Notes: generated from the letters alone by a model not told the origin. Shown: positions 52,704-62,099, counted from the stretch's first letter. The stretch: DNA of 64,000 bases from an uncultured Candidatus Melainabacteria bacterium (GCA_934726055.1 CAKVCZ010000001.1:1-64000); one strand, 5' to 3'. Numbers and translations are program-made.

Positions 52704-53741
52704 TTAAAGTTTTTTTAAAACTTTTTCTAATCTATCTAATTTTTTCTTATCGGTACCAATTCCGCACAAAAGCATTGTTGAAGTTTCATTAGTTTTTTCA
52801 TCTTCAATTTTGTATTCAAATAATTTTTCAGACAATTCAAAACCACTCAAACCTGACTTTTTGATAACAATTTTTGTTATATCATTATCGTTAAAAAATT
52901 CAATATTTTGACAATTTTGCTTTAATTCTTGAATATTTTTTATTAATTCATCTATTTTTTTACGTCCTTTTTGCGAATTTAAATACGAAATATTCTTTTC
53001 AATACTCAATAATAGGGGATAACTTGGAGATGTTGTTGTAATTTTGCTTAAAGCAACATGCAAGTCTATGTTTGTATTTGTATGAACCAATGCTGTCGGA
53101 TTCAATCCTCCTGCGGTTTTATGTAAAGATTGAACCGTAAAATCAGCTATGTTTACTGCACTTCGCGGCAATTTTTCACAAAACGGATACAATGCACCGT
53201 GTGCTTCATCAACAATTAAATAAGTTTCATACTTTTTACATATTTCTTTTAGTCTTTTTATATCCGATACAATGCCCTCATATGTAGGAGATGTTACAAT
53301 TATGGCTTTTGCATGTGATTCATTCAACAAATTATCAATGTAATCGAGATTTAAAGATTTATAAATTCCCCAATTTTCATCTTTTTCCATTCTATAAAAA
53401 ATCGGATATGCACCTGCAAGTTCCACAGCGTTTTTATGGCAAGGATGAGCATTTTCCCAAATTAAAACTTTATCCTCTTTATTTACGCAAGATAGAACCG
53501 AAGTAATTACCCCACTTGTTGAACCATTTGTTAAAAAACAAGTTTGAATAACTCCATAAATATTTGCAGCCCACTTTTCAGCGTTTAATAAAGCTTCTTC
53601 CGGATTATGCGTATCTGTTTCCGATATATCGTATTTATAAAATTGTTGAAATTTTGAAGTTATAAAAAAACTCTGGGAATGACTCGGAGTCGTGAATAGC
53701 TTTGATTCATATTTTTTGTTGAATAATTTTATTAAACTCAT
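52704..53741 (-). CDS. Short PLP-dependent decarboxylase-like enzyme (Orn/Lys/Arg decarboxylase major domain)
   Basis: A fold-type I PLP enzyme of 345 residues. Features of the Orn/Lys/Arg decarboxylase major domain are visible: FLTNGSTSGVITSVLSC, ENAHPCHKNAVELAG, the PLP Asp in YLIVDEAHGAL, and the Schiff-base Lys in VQSLHKTAGGL. The wing domain and most of the C-terminal domain of full decarboxylases (700 residues or more) are missing, and the length is nearer to an aminotransferase. Its ATG overlaps the stop of the upstream membrane gene (ATGAG). The substrate is unknown. Confidence 0.85.
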   Translation of the reverse strand: MSLIKLFNKKYESKLFTTPSHSQSFFITSKFQQFYKYDISETDTHNPEEALLNAEKWAANIYGVIQTCFLTNGSTSGVITSVLSCVNKEDKVLIWENAHPCHKNAVELAGAYPIFYRMEKDENWGIYKSLNLDYIDNLLNESHAKAIIVTSPTYEGIVSDIKRLKEICKKYETYLIVDEAHGALYPFCEKLPRSAVNIADFTVQSLHKTAGGLNPTALVHTNTNIDLHVALSKITTTSPSYPLLLSIEKNISYLNSQKGRKKIDELIKNIQELKQNCQNIEFFNDNDITKIVIKKSGLSGFELSEKLFEYKIEDEKTNETSTMLLCGIGTDKKKLDRLEKVLKKL

Positions 53742-54121
53742 TCTTGTTCTTGTTCTTCTTTGTTATTTTGTGTTTCCAATTTTAAATTTTCCAGTTCTCT
53801 TTGTTCTTCTTCTGTTAATTCCAAATCCGGAGAATTTCCAACATTATCCAGACCTTCTTCTTTCATAATTTCTTCAAGCAAACTGTTCGTATAATTTAAA
53901 CTGTTTGCCTTCTTCAAAGATTTTGAACCTTCCATCATTGAACCAATTAACCAACCCATAACAAACATAATTATAACAGCAGGTCCAACACTTACAAAAG
54001 ATGCAATTAAAGAGGCATAAGTAATACCACCGTTTATATACAAAGAGCATCCGCCAAAAACAAGCATTGATATACATGCTAATAATATAGCTATTTGCTT
54101 TTTATACTCGATTTTTTTCAT
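53738..54121 (-). CDS. Small membrane protein of unknown function
   Basis: A 127-residue protein with two transmembrane helices (about 9-27 and 38-62, IAILLACISMLVFGGC and VSVGPAVIIMFVMGWLIGSM) and a long Glu/Asn-rich cytoplasmic tail. A GC-S motif in helix 1 is not a convincing lipobox. No clear SD. It sits between the PilZ gene and the PLP enzyme, so it may belong to the end of the flagellar operon; a motility role is only suggested by context. Confidence 0.7.
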   Translation of the reverse strand: MKKIEYKKQIAILLACISMLVFGGCSLYINGGITYASLIASFVSVGPAVIIMFVMGWLIGSMMEGSKSLKKANSLNYTNSLLEEIMKEEGLDNVGNSPDLELTEEEQRELENLKLETQNNKEEQEQE

Positions 54122-54137
54122 ATTATTATGCTATTTA

Positions 54138-54731
54138 CTATTTATTTTTTGCTTCCATATTTTTATTCATACAATATTGGATTAATGTCATTTTATCAAT
54201 GTTTGATTGATTTACAAAACGACCTGAAAGCAAAAATCTTCCGTTATCTTGTTTTTCCATTCTTATTGGTTGCAACCAACACTCAAGAGTTTGTTCTTCG
54301 TCTAATATAACTTCAATTTTATATTCCTCATCAAGATTTATTGACTTATTTGCCAAAAACTTCATACCACCCGCAGACAAGTCAAGTGTTGAAATTGGAT
54401 ATTCCGTATTACTTTTATCCACCATTTTAGTTTCTGTTATAAATTTAATACGTGTAAATTGACGTCTTTGCAAGAATCTATGCTTAATTGGATTTGCAAT
54501 AAACAATTCATCATTTGTCATTTCAGTTGCATGAGAAGTAAAATACAAAATTCCATTTGGAGTTTGTGAATAAAAATCATATATATAATCAACGTTTATG
54601 CCTGTTGTAGGATAACGCATTTTCATCTTAAAACCCTTTGATGAAACTTCGGTTACATAACCCTTGTTTGCACAATTAATATCTTTTGGAATCACCGTAA
54701 CTTTTTGATCAATTTTAACAAGTTCATTCAT
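54138..54731 (-). CDS. PilZ-domain c-di-GMP receptor (YcgR-like)
   Basis: A two-domain protein: an N-terminal YcgR-N-like beta domain (about 1-90) and a PilZ domain (about 92-190). The c-di-GMP motif is intact: RQFTR (RxxxR) and DLSAGGM (D/NxSxxG). In the family these proteins brake or reprogram flagellar motors when c-di-GMP rises. It follows flhA in the flagellar operon with SD AAGGA, which supports a motility role. Confidence 0.9.
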   Translation of the reverse strand: MNELVKIDQKVTVIPKDINCANKGYVTEVSSKGFKMKMRYPTTGINVDYIYDFYSQTPNGILYFTSHATEMTNDELFIANPIKHRFLQRRQFTRIKFITETKMVDKSNTEYPISTLDLSAGGMKFLANKSINLDEEYKIEVILDEEQTLECWLQPIRMEKQDNGRFLLSGRFVNQSNIDKMTLIQYCMNKNMEAKNK

Positions 54732-54747
54732 GGGTTATTTTTCCTTT

Positions 54748-56856
54748 CTATACTGCGTTTTTCATTACTTTAACTATACCGACTGATTTTGTTTTTATAT
54801 TTGTACTAATTTCATTATACGACATAATTGCAAATTGTGGATAATAATTTTCAATTAAATTTCTAAATGCAAGTCTTATTGGAGAAGAACATAATATTAC
54901 AGGCTGACAACCGTATGTTGTTATTGCTTTTTTAATTTCTGTATCTAAACTATTGAATAACTGTTTTGAATACGTTGGATCAATTGTCAAACTCTGCGAA
55001 TCAGGACTTATTCCCTGAGCCAAAGTTCTTTCAACTTCAGGAGAAAGAATAATTGCCATTAATTCTCCATTATCAGCAACATTTTGTTTACAAATATTTC
55101 TTGCCAATGCTTGCCTTACCTTTTCTGTTAAGAAATTGTAATCTTTGCTAAATTTAGATTGCAAACTTATAGTTTCCAAAATAGTTTTTAAATCTCTAAC
55201 CGTAACTCGCTCTTTTAAAAGATTTTGAAGAATTTGTTGAATGTCGCCTATTGTCATATCTTTTAACAAATCATCAACGTATGCATCAGAAACATCTTTT
55301 CTTAAATTATCAACAAGTTGCTGAACATCATTTCTTGTAAGAATATCTGCAGCATTTTTCTTTATAACTTCAGTCAAATGTGTTGATACAACAGCTGAAG
55401 GACTAACAACAGTATAACCGTAAGCCTCTGCATAATCCTTTTGACTTTCTTCAATCCAAATTGCAGGTAAACCAAAAGCAGGTTCAATTGCATTTATACC
55501 TTGAATATTCGGATTATCATCACCACCCATAGCATTCATAGCTAAACTTCTTTCAGGGTAAACTTCACCTGCCTCAACTGGAACACCCTTTAATTTAATT
55601 TGATAAGTATTCGGTGATAACTGCAAATTATCTTTAACTCTTATTGAGGGTAATACAATACCTAAATCTAAAGCCGTTTGACGTCTTATTTGAGCAATAC
55701 GTTCCAATAAATCGCCGCCCATTTCAACGTTCAATAGAGGAACTAATCTGTATCCAACTTCTATTTCAATTGTTTCAACCGATAGAAGCTCCATAACACT
55801 TTCTCTTGTTGCCTTTTTAGTTCCCTTTTTATTGCCCAATTTCTCAGCTTTTTCTGCTTCTGCCTTTGCTGTTTCTTCTGCAATTTTCCTCTTTTTGTTT
55901 TCTTGGACATTATAATATGCACTAACCCCCGCAGAAATACCAATTAAGAAGAATGGGATTGTCGGCATTCCAGGAACTATACCCAAAAACATTAGCAATC
56001 CACAAACAATACCCAAAACTCTCGGATCTGAAAACATTTCTTTTCCAATATCTTGAGATAAAGAGGCATCCTTACCGCTTGCTCTTGATACAATTAAACC
56101 GGTCGCCGTTGATATCAAAAGAGCAGGAAGTTGTGAAACCAAACCATCACCGACTGTTAATATTGTATAGGTTGTAAGTGCAGTTTGAAAATCCATTTTC
56201 ATCATCACAATACCGATAATGAATCCACCTACAATATTAATTACCGTAATCAATATACCTGCTGTTGCATCACCCTTTACAAACTTAGAAGCACCATCCA
56301 TTGTACCATAGAAATCTGTTTCTCTTTCTAATGCTTTTCTTCGTTGTTTCGCTTCTTCATCAGTAATAATACCTGCGTTTAAATCCGCATCAATACTTAA
56401 TTGCTTACCGGGCATTTTATCCAATGTAAAACGTGCTGTTACTTCAGCTACACGTGTTGCACCACCTGTAATTACCATAAAGTTAATTAATACAAGAATT
56501 ACGAAAATTACAAAACCTACAACGTAGTTACCACCGACTACAAATTCCCCAAATGAGTTTATTACACTGCCGGCTTGACCTGTTAACAGAATTAAACGTG
56601 TTGAACTAACGTTCAAACCTAACCTAAACAACGTTGCAATAAGTAAAACTGTTGGAAAACTTGAATAATCTAAAGGTTCTTTAGTATATAAACAAACCAA
56701 CAAAATTATTACAGACAATGAAATGTTTACAGTCAAAAGAATGTCCAAAATCGCCGGAGGCAGCGGTAATACCATCATTGCAACAATGAATACTAACCCA
56801 ATCGCAAGGGAGATATCACTATTATTTAATATTTCTGAAAGTTTACCGAAATTCAT
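54748..56856 (-). CDS. flhA: Flagellar biosynthesis protein FlhA (export gate)
   Basis: A 702-residue FHIPEP-family protein: eight transmembrane helices in the first ~310 residues, a linker with a Lys/Ala/Glu-rich stretch (~320-345) and the large cytosolic domain that binds chaperone-cargo complexes. Family motifs include RLGLNVSSTRLIL, ARFTLDKMPGKQLSIDADLNAG and GDGLVSQLPALLISTATGLIVSRAS. It is part of the fliP-fliQ-fliR-flhB-flhA-pilZ series, with a 25-base gap to flhB. Confidence 0.97.
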   Translation of the reverse strand: MNFGKLSEILNNSDISLAIGLVFIVAMMVLPLPPAILDILLTVNISLSVIILLVCLYTKEPLDYSSFPTVLLIATLFRLGLNVSSTRLILLTGQAGSVINSFGEFVVGGNYVVGFVIFVILVLINFMVITGGATRVAEVTARFTLDKMPGKQLSIDADLNAGIITDEEAKQRRKALERETDFYGTMDGASKFVKGDATAGILITVINIVGGFIIGIVMMKMDFQTALTTYTILTVGDGLVSQLPALLISTATGLIVSRASGKDASLSQDIGKEMFSDPRVLGIVCGLLMFLGIVPGMPTIPFFLIGISAGVSAYYNVQENKKRKIAEETAKAEAEKAEKLGNKKGTKKATRESVMELLSVETIEIEVGYRLVPLLNVEMGGDLLERIAQIRRQTALDLGIVLPSIRVKDNLQLSPNTYQIKLKGVPVEAGEVYPERSLAMNAMGGDDNPNIQGINAIEPAFGLPAIWIEESQKDYAEAYGYTVVSPSAVVSTHLTEVIKKNAADILTRNDVQQLVDNLRKDVSDAYVDDLLKDMTIGDIQQILQNLLKERVTVRDLKTILETISLQSKFSKDYNFLTEKVRQALARNICKQNVADNGELMAIILSPEVERTLAQGISPDSQSLTIDPTYSKQLFNSLDTEIKKAITTYGCQPVILCSSPIRLAFRNLIENYYPQFAIMSYNEISTNIKTKSVGIVKVMKNAV

Positions 56857-56881
56857 TAATGTATTTTTCCCCTACCCAAAC

Positions 56882-57964
56882 TTAGCGAGTCCTGTTGTTT
56901 TTATTATAAACGTAAGCAAGAATCTCTGCAACTGCTTGAAACATCTCTGATGGTATTATATCACCAATTTCAACTAATTGGTAGAGGGTTCTTGCAACAA
57001 TCACATTTTCTACTATCGGAACATTATTATTTTGTGCAACTTCTCTTATCTTAAACGCAATAAAATCAGCACCTTTAGCCACTACATAAGGTGCAGGTTT
57101 TATACTTCTGTCATATTTTAATGCAACTGCGAAATGTGTAGGATTTGTTACAACTACATCCGCAGTAGGAACTTGTGCCATCATCTGCTGCTGTAACAAT
57201 TTATACCCAAAAGCCTTGATTTTACCCTTTATCTTTGGATCTCCTTCTGTATCTTTCATTTCATCTTTTACTTCTTGTTTTGTCATTTTTATAGATTTTT
57301 CAAACATATATGTCTGAAATTTTAAGTCCAAAAATCCAATAAATAACATTGCTAAAAGCATATTTAAAAACATTTGAGATAAAATGGAACCAATTACCTT
57401 GAATACAACAGTAACTTCCGCTCCTAAAAGGGCATACAATTCATCCATTCTGGAGTGCAAAACAGAATAACCACAAGCAAAAACTATCGACACTTTTAAA
57501 AGAGATTTAGCAAGTTCTACAAGTTTATTTGGTTCAAATGGATTTATTAACCTCTTTAATCCATCTACCCACTTTTTTGGAGATAGAGCATCAAACTTTG
57601 GTTTTATTTTATCAATAGCAAACATGTGTCCGATTTGTAATCTTAAAGCAAAAATGGTTAAAACAAACATCGAACACATAAACGGTAAAAGTGCCTGTGC
57701 AACAATTTTTGCATAGGGATAAAATGTTCCCATAACTTCGTTTAAATTTATATTTTTAGGATTTAAATTAGTAAATGCCAAATGCATTGCTAACTGCATT
57801 CTATTCATCATCCAACCTGAAAAAACAGCAAGCATAACAATTGCAATTGTTATTGTTATTGCAGTCATTAAGTCTTTACTTTTTGCTATATTACCTTTCT
57901 CGCGTTCTTTATTCCTTCGACGCGGGGTGGCGGTTTCCGTTCTTTCAGCTCCGTCATTTGCCAT
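56882..57964 (-). CDS. flhB: Flagellar export switch protein FlhB
   Basis: A four-helix membrane protein with a cytosolic autocleavage domain. The cleavage motif NPTH is intact in VVVTNPTHFAVALKYD (about residue 273), and the N terminus carries the basic region TPRRRNKEREKG typical of the family. It switches export from rod/hook to filament proteins. Length 360 is normal. Confidence 0.97.
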   Translation of the reverse strand: MANDGAERTETATPRRRNKEREKGNIAKSKDLMTAITITIAIVMLAVFSGWMMNRMQLAMHLAFTNLNPKNINLNEVMGTFYPYAKIVAQALLPFMCSMFVLTIFALRLQIGHMFAIDKIKPKFDALSPKKWVDGLKRLINPFEPNKLVELAKSLLKVSIVFACGYSVLHSRMDELYALLGAEVTVVFKVIGSILSQMFLNMLLAMLFIGFLDLKFQTYMFEKSIKMTKQEVKDEMKDTEGDPKIKGKIKAFGYKLLQQQMMAQVPTADVVVTNPTHFAVALKYDRSIKPAPYVVAKGADFIAFKIREVAQNNNVPIVENVIVARTLYQLVEIGDIIPSEMFQAVAEILAYVYNKNNRTR

Positions 57965-57987
57965 TTATTATTTATTAACCCCTTTCG

Positions 57988-58770
57988 CTAAAATAATCTT
58001 GAAACATCAATTAATAGCCGCTCTAAAACAACACTTGAATATTCTGCAATTGGACGCATGAATATCATACACAATATTAAACCAACATATATTCTTACGG
58101 GCATTCCGACCATAAATATATTCATTTGAGGCATTAATTTTGAAACAAAACCCAACAAAATATCACTTATCAATAAAACACTAAATATTGGCATAGCCAA
58201 ACCTATTGCAATAACAAACATTTGACCCGACAAATATAAAACTTTTTCCACTAAATGCCCATCAAATATAAATGAATATCCGACAGGAACATGTATAAAA
58301 CTGCTATAAACAGCAGAAAATAGCCATTGATGAGCATTCAATGAAACAAAAACCATTGTTAATAACAATGTAAACGCTTGAGTTATAATGGGAGATGTTG
58401 TTCCAACCGCAGGATTAAACGCCTGACTCATTGCCAACCCCATCTGTATTGAAAACATATTTACACCCAGCTCTGCAGCCATAAATACCAAATTAGCACA
58501 AAATCCTATTATATAGCCAATTGCAAACTCTTTTATTAAAATCACAGCATAAACAGGAATGTCATTTGGAACAGGAAAATGAGTTCTTGCCTGTACCATT
58601 GGAAATAATATAAACGCAATTATTGCAACCAAAAATATTTTTACTCTCGTTGGAATAGGATATGTTGAATACAAAGGTGCAGATGCAATCATACCGCTGA
58701 TTCTAACAAAGACTGCCATAAAAACTAAAATATTTGCCGGTGAAAATATATGTAATAAACTAAAATCCAC
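57988..58770 (-). CDS. fliR: Flagellar biosynthesis protein FliR
   Basis: A component of the FliPQR export pore, 260 residues with six hydrophobic helices. NPAVGTTSPIITQAF and the Met-rich ending MRIYVGLILCMIFMRP fit the family. The start is GTG at 58770, with GAGGTAAAA just upstream. Eight bases separate it from fliQ. Confidence 0.93.
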   Translation of the reverse strand: MDFSLLHIFSPANILVFMAVFVRISGMIASAPLYSTYPIPTRVKIFLVAIIAFILFPMVQARTHFPVPNDIPVYAVILIKEFAIGYIIGFCANLVFMAAELGVNMFSIQMGLAMSQAFNPAVGTTSPIITQAFTLLLTMVFVSLNAHQWLFSAVYSSFIHVPVGYSFIFDGHLVEKVLYLSGQMFVIAIGLAMPIFSVLLISDILLGFVSKLMPQMNIFMVGMPVRIYVGLILCMIFMRPIAEYSSVVLERLLIDVSRLF

Positions 58771-58777
58771 TTTTACC

Positions 58778-59047
58778 TCAACTTATTAATGCCGGAATCA
58801 TATCAAACATTTCGTTTACCGTAGATATAATCAAACTCATCATCCATGGTAAAAGTAGAATCAAAGTTAAAATTCCGACAATAATTTTTGGAACAATAGT
58901 TAATGAAGATTCTTGAAGCTGGGTAATTGCCTGAAATATACTAACTGCAAGACCTACAACAATTCCAATAGCCAAAACAGGTGTTGCAAGTTCTAAAACC
59001 AGCACAAACATTTTCTGTAATAAAGTTAAAACTATTTCCTGATTCAT
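58778..59047 (-). CDS. fliQ: Flagellar biosynthesis protein FliQ
   Basis: An 89-residue protein with two helices, part of the FliPQR pore. The family motif AVSIFQAITQLQESSLTIVPKI is present. The start is ATG 59047 (MNQEIVLTLL), with AAGGTGG six bases before it; the frame is open further upstream, but that would overlap fliP and exceed the normal length. Confidence 0.94.
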   Translation of the reverse strand: MNQEIVLTLLQKMFVLVLELATPVLAIGIVVGLAVSIFQAITQLQESSLTIVPKIIVGILTLILLLPWMMSLIISTVNEMFDMIPALIS

Positions 59048-59066
59048 TATTCGCCACCTTTTAAAC

Positions 59067-59831
59067 CTATGAAGCTGCCGCAAATCCTTCTACAAGAGAT
59101 TTTATTATCAAATACCAACCATCAACCATAACAAACATAATCAATTTGAAAGGTAACGCAATAGTAGTCGGCGGTAGAAACATCATCCCCATTGATACAA
59201 GCACACTGGATATTACAATATCAATTACCAAAAACGGTAAAAATATAACAAAACCAATCTTAAATGCAGTATTTAATTCACTAACAATAAATGACGGAAT
59301 TAAAACATAAGTTGGAACATCATCCGTACTTTTAGGTTTCTCAATTTTTGCCATCTTTATAAACAACGCTAATTGTTTTTCGTCCGTTTGACTAAACATA
59401 AATGCTCTAACAGGCTTTAACCCTCTTTCCAATGCAACTTGTTGCGTTATTTGATTATTCATATACGGTTGAATTGCTTCATTATTAATTTTATTAATAG
59501 TTGGAGCCATTACAAAAAATGTTAAAATTAGTGCCAAACTTATCAAAACCTGATTCGGAGGTAAAGATCCCGCACCAAGAGCATGCCGAGTTAAAGATAA
59601 GACAATTGCAATTCTGACAAATGCTGTTGTCATTATAAAAATGCTAGGAGCAAGAGTTAAAATGGTCAACCAAATAAGGATCTGAATACCGTTTGAAAAA
59701 TCTTGCGGAGTATTTGCAGGCTGCATAGCAATGTTTATATTTGGAAAAGACAATGCAGCACGGGCAATAGGTGTAGATATTACTAACACAAACAGTGCCA
59801 AAAGCATTCTTTTACATAAATTTTTAATCAT
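59067..59831 (-). CDS. fliP: Flagellar biosynthesis protein FliP
   Basis: The core FliPQR subunit. A signal peptide (ending ARA) is followed by TMs and the conserved FVRIAIVLSLTRHALGAGSLPPNQVLISLALILTFFVMAP region; length 254. It is the first gene of this operon; fliO is not recognisable upstream, where rpmA lies instead. GGGGAAGG abuts the ATG. An inverted repeat GTATTATT-AAAT-AATAATAC (59863-59882) lies in the upstream region. Confidence 0.96.
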   Translation of the reverse strand: MIKNLCKRMLLALFVLVISTPIARAALSFPNINIAMQPANTPQDFSNGIQILIWLTILTLAPSIFIMTTAFVRIAIVLSLTRHALGAGSLPPNQVLISLALILTFFVMAPTINKINNEAIQPYMNNQITQQVALERGLKPVRAFMFSQTDEKQLALFIKMAKIEKPKSTDDVPTYVLIPSFIVSELNTAFKIGFVIFLPFLVIDIVISSVLVSMGMMFLPPTTIALPFKLIMFVMVDGWYLIIKSLVEGFAAAS

Positions 59832-59914
59832 ACCTTCCCCAGTAATTATGTGATAGTTGATTGTATTATTAAATAATAATACTTATAGTTTAATGTATTT
59901 TATCGTTTAAAGCA

Positions 59915-59946
59915 AAGGGCGGTTTTTTGTACAAAAAACCGCCCTT
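59915..59946. terminator. Perfect 32-base palindrome after rpmA
   Basis: AAGGGCGGTTTTTTGT (59915-59930) is followed directly by its exact reverse complement (59931-59946). It lies 38 bases after the rpmA stop and is probably the terminator of the rplU-rpmA operon, although only a short T-tract follows. Confidence 0.65.
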
Positions 59947-59983
59947 GTATAACTTTTATAATATTAAATTTGAGTTACACTAC

Positions 59984-60241
59984 TTATTCAGCAGCATATA
60001 CACTAACTTGTTTTCTGTCGCGTCTGTGCGGTTCAAATTTTACAACACCATCAATCAAAGCAAACAAAGTATCATCTTTACCAATACCTACATTGTTGCC
60101 CGGATGGAATTTTGTTCCTCTTTGACGAACAATAATATTTCCTGTTTTAACAGCTTCACCGCCGAATTTTTTTACGCCTAAACGTTGAGCTTCGGAATCA
60201 CGACCGTTACGGGTTGAACCCATCCCTTTCTTATGTGCCAT
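59984..60241 (-). CDS. rpmA: 50S ribosomal protein L27
   Basis: An 85-residue ribosomal protein. It starts MAHKKGMGSTRNGRDSE without the cleavable N-terminal extension found in Firmicutes, and contains IIVRQRGTKFHPGNNVGIGKDDTLFA, typical of the family. Follows rplU by 39 bases. Confidence 0.98.
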   Translation of the reverse strand: MAHKKGMGSTRNGRDSEAQRLGVKKFGGEAVKTGNIIVRQRGTKFHPGNNVGIGKDDTLFALIDGVVKFEPHRRDRKQVSVYAAE

Positions 60242-60280
60242 TTTATACCTACTTTCTAATTAATTCTTACCGTTATAAGT

Positions 60281-60637
60281 TTATGCTTCTGTTGTTTCAG
60301 CTGTTTCTGCTGCTTTTTTAGAAGCTGTAGTTCTGATTTTGTTAATCATAACTCTTGTATATTCTTGTCTATGACCGCGTTTTACTCTATAACCTTTTTT
60401 AGGTCTTTGTTTATATACAATAACTTTTTTAGCTTTGTCATGTCCCATAATAACGCCTTCAGCACTTGCGTTTTTTACATAAGGTTGACCAACTTTTGAT
60501 TTTTTACCGTTTACAAGCATTACAACTTTATCAAATACGATTTTGCTGTCTTTTTCACCTTCAAGTAGTTCTACATCTACATAACGACCTTCTTCTACTT
60601 GGTATTGTTTTCCGCCTGTTTCTACTATTGCGTACAT
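60281..60637 (-). CDS. rplU: 50S ribosomal protein L21
   Basis: A 118-residue ribosomal protein. MYAIVETGGKQYQVEEG at the N terminus and KKGYRVKRGHRQEYTRVMINKI are diagnostic. The C-terminal tail is Ala/Thr/Glu-rich. It is the first gene of rplU-rpmA and has a structured leader upstream. Confidence 0.98.
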   Translation of the reverse strand: MYAIVETGGKQYQVEEGRYVDVELLEGEKDSKIVFDKVVMLVNGKKSKVGQPYVKNASAEGVIMGHDKAKKVIVYKQRPKKGYRVKRGHRQEYTRVMINKIRTTASKKAAETAETTEA

Positions 60638-60660
60638 TTTAAATCCCTTTCTGCTTTAGG

Positions 60661-60694
60661 AATCGTAACCTTTTTCAGGTTTTTACGAACGATT
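60661..60694 (-). promoter_or_regulatory. Structured leader of rplU-rpmA
   Basis: Nested stems: AATCGT (60661-60666) with ACGATT (60689-60694) and AACCT (60667-60671) with AGGTT (60677-60681), separated by a 7-base bulge on one side, 24 bases before the rplU start. This could be an L21-type autoregulatory leader; it is not matched to a known family. Confidence 0.4.
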
Positions 60695-60771
60695 TACCCA
60701 TCTAATATACTATTTTGTATTCTTATTATTGAACGCTGAAATTATACTGTCAAGCATAATTTTAAGATAAA

Positions 60772-61353
60772 TTAATGAAACATTCTTCGCCAAAACGGTT
60801 TTGATTTATTTTCCAATTCTTTTATTCTTTTGGCAAGTTTTCTATTGTCTGCCATAAGCTCTACAACCTGTTTTGCAAGCATCTCATTATCTTTTTTATA
60901 TGCTCCTGACTCTATTAATTTTTCGGCAAACTGAGATGTATCTATATGATTTTTTATATCGTCTGTAATTTTGCCAGCTACTGCTTCAGCAATCATTTGT
61001 AAGGTTTGATTTGTAACATTTAATGTAACATTTCTAACTTCTGGTATTTGAGGTTCTGAAGACTGTGTTTGCAATGCTGTTGAAGATATTTCATCTTCCA
61101 ATTTTTCTTCAGGTACTTCTATTGCTGATTTGTGAATTTTATAGCAAATTTGTTCTTTTTCGTAACCTTGAGATTTTAAACTTATTCCTTTTTTTATTTT
61201 TTGAATAGCAACATCATCAAAAAAGACTGTTCCGTCTTTTGCCTCATAAATAGGATCTATTTGCCATTCGGTGATAAAATTATCCAAAGCTCGAACATCA
61301 ATATAGTAATTGTCTGCATTTAATTTTCGTAAAACATCTTCTTTTCTATACAT
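60772..61353 (-). CDS. MerR-like/coiled-coil protein of unknown function
   Basis: A 193-residue protein. The first ~75 residues look like a MerR-type winged helix (YRKEDVLRKLNADNYYIDVRALDNFI, FFDDVAIQKIKKGISLKSQGY). A Ser/Glu/Gln-rich linker, an amphipathic helix and a coiled coil (about 155-185, LMADNRKLAKRIKELENK) follow, with the C-terminal motif KPFWRRMFH. DUF3967-like proteins of plasmids and chromosomes share this layout. It is conceivably a DNA-binding or segregation accessory factor; the function is unknown. SD AAGG about 13 bases before ATG. Confidence 0.7.
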   Translation of the reverse strand: MYRKEDVLRKLNADNYYIDVRALDNFITEWQIDPIYEAKDGTVFFDDVAIQKIKKGISLKSQGYEKEQICYKIHKSAIEVPEEKLEDEISSTALQTQSSEPQIPEVRNVTLNVTNQTLQMIAEAVAGKITDDIKNHIDTSQFAEKLIESGAYKKDNEMLAKQVVELMADNRKLAKRIKELENKSKPFWRRMFH

Positions 61354-61379
61354 TTGCTGTTATAATCCTTATTTTTGTT

Positions 61380-61829
61380 TTAATAATTTTTTAACTGTCT
61401 TTGAATATCTCTATTTTGAGTTTTCTTAACCATATCTGCACGTTTATCGTAAAGTTTTTTACCTTTTGCCAATCCTATTTCCAGTTTTGCATAACCTCTG
61501 GTTAAAAACAACTCCAATGGAACAATCGTGTAGCCATCTTTTTTTATTTTTCCTTCCATCTTTAATATCTCTTTTTTATTCAAAAGGAGTTTTCTTACTC
61601 TATCCGGCTCATGATTATACCTGTTTCCTTGTTCATATTTTGAAATATGACATCCGTACAAGAAAATTTCACCATCTTCAATTTTTGCAAAACTATCTTT
61701 CAAATTAACAGAACCGGCTCTTATAGACTTTATTTCTGTTCCGACAAGAACCATGCCTGCAATATATTTATCAAAAATGAGAAAATCATGAAACGCTTTT
61801 CTGTTTGTTGAAATAACTTTCTTGTCCAT
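61380..61829 (-). CDS. smpB: SsrA-binding protein
   Basis: The tmRNA partner for rescuing stalled ribosomes. STNRKAFHDF, GTEIKSIRAGSVNLKDSF, HEPDRVRKLLLNKKEI and the C-terminal KKLYDKRADMVKK are diagnostic. I chose the ATG at 61829 to give the normal length of 149; the frame is open to 61868, next to the stop of the upstream gene, and there is no clear SD for either start. tmRNA itself is not visible in the window. Confidence 0.96.
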   Translation of the reverse strand: MDKKVISTNRKAFHDFLIFDKYIAGMVLVGTEIKSIRAGSVNLKDSFAKIEDGEIFLYGCHISKYEQGNRYNHEPDRVRKLLLNKKEILKMEGKIKKDGYTIVPLELFLTRGYAKLEIGLAKGKKLYDKRADMVKKTQNRDIQRQLKNY

Positions 61830-61868
61830 AAATAGATTATAAACCAAAATGTAGAATTTGTGAAACAT

Positions 61869-62099
61869 TTATTTTACGGCAATTATACATTCATAAATTC
61901 TATCTATTTTTTCTTTCATATCTCCGACTTGTTCTTTCAAATCTTTTACACTATTTAGCGTTGCAAATTTATTTTCGACATCTTCGATAATTTCTCTGTG
62001 TTTTTTCTCTAGTTGTTCCGGAGTAACAACAATTCTCTGTTGGATTAAATACATAACCACAACAATAATAACCGGAGAATACTGTAAAAAATGATTCAT
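61869..62099 (-). CDS. Small single-pass membrane protein with coiled coil
   Basis: A 76-residue protein: one N-terminal transmembrane helix (about 8-22, YSPVIIVVVMYLIQQ) and a charged coiled coil (about 30-70, MKEKIDRIYECIIAVK). SD GAAAGGAAAT precedes the ATG. Such short anchored coiled coils are common in phage lysis regions and as unknown chromosomal genes; neither can be decided here. Confidence 0.6.
   Translation of the reverse strand: MNHFLQYSPVIIVVVMYLIQQRIVVTPEQLEKKHREIIEDVENKFATLNSVKDLKEQVGDMKEKIDRIYECIIAVK

Noticed and set aside
54748..60637. A virulence type III secretion system rather than flagellar export
   Set aside because: The FlhA, FlhB, FliP, FliQ and FliR sequences match flagellar forms, and the coupled PilZ protein fits motility control; no needle or translocator genes are visible.
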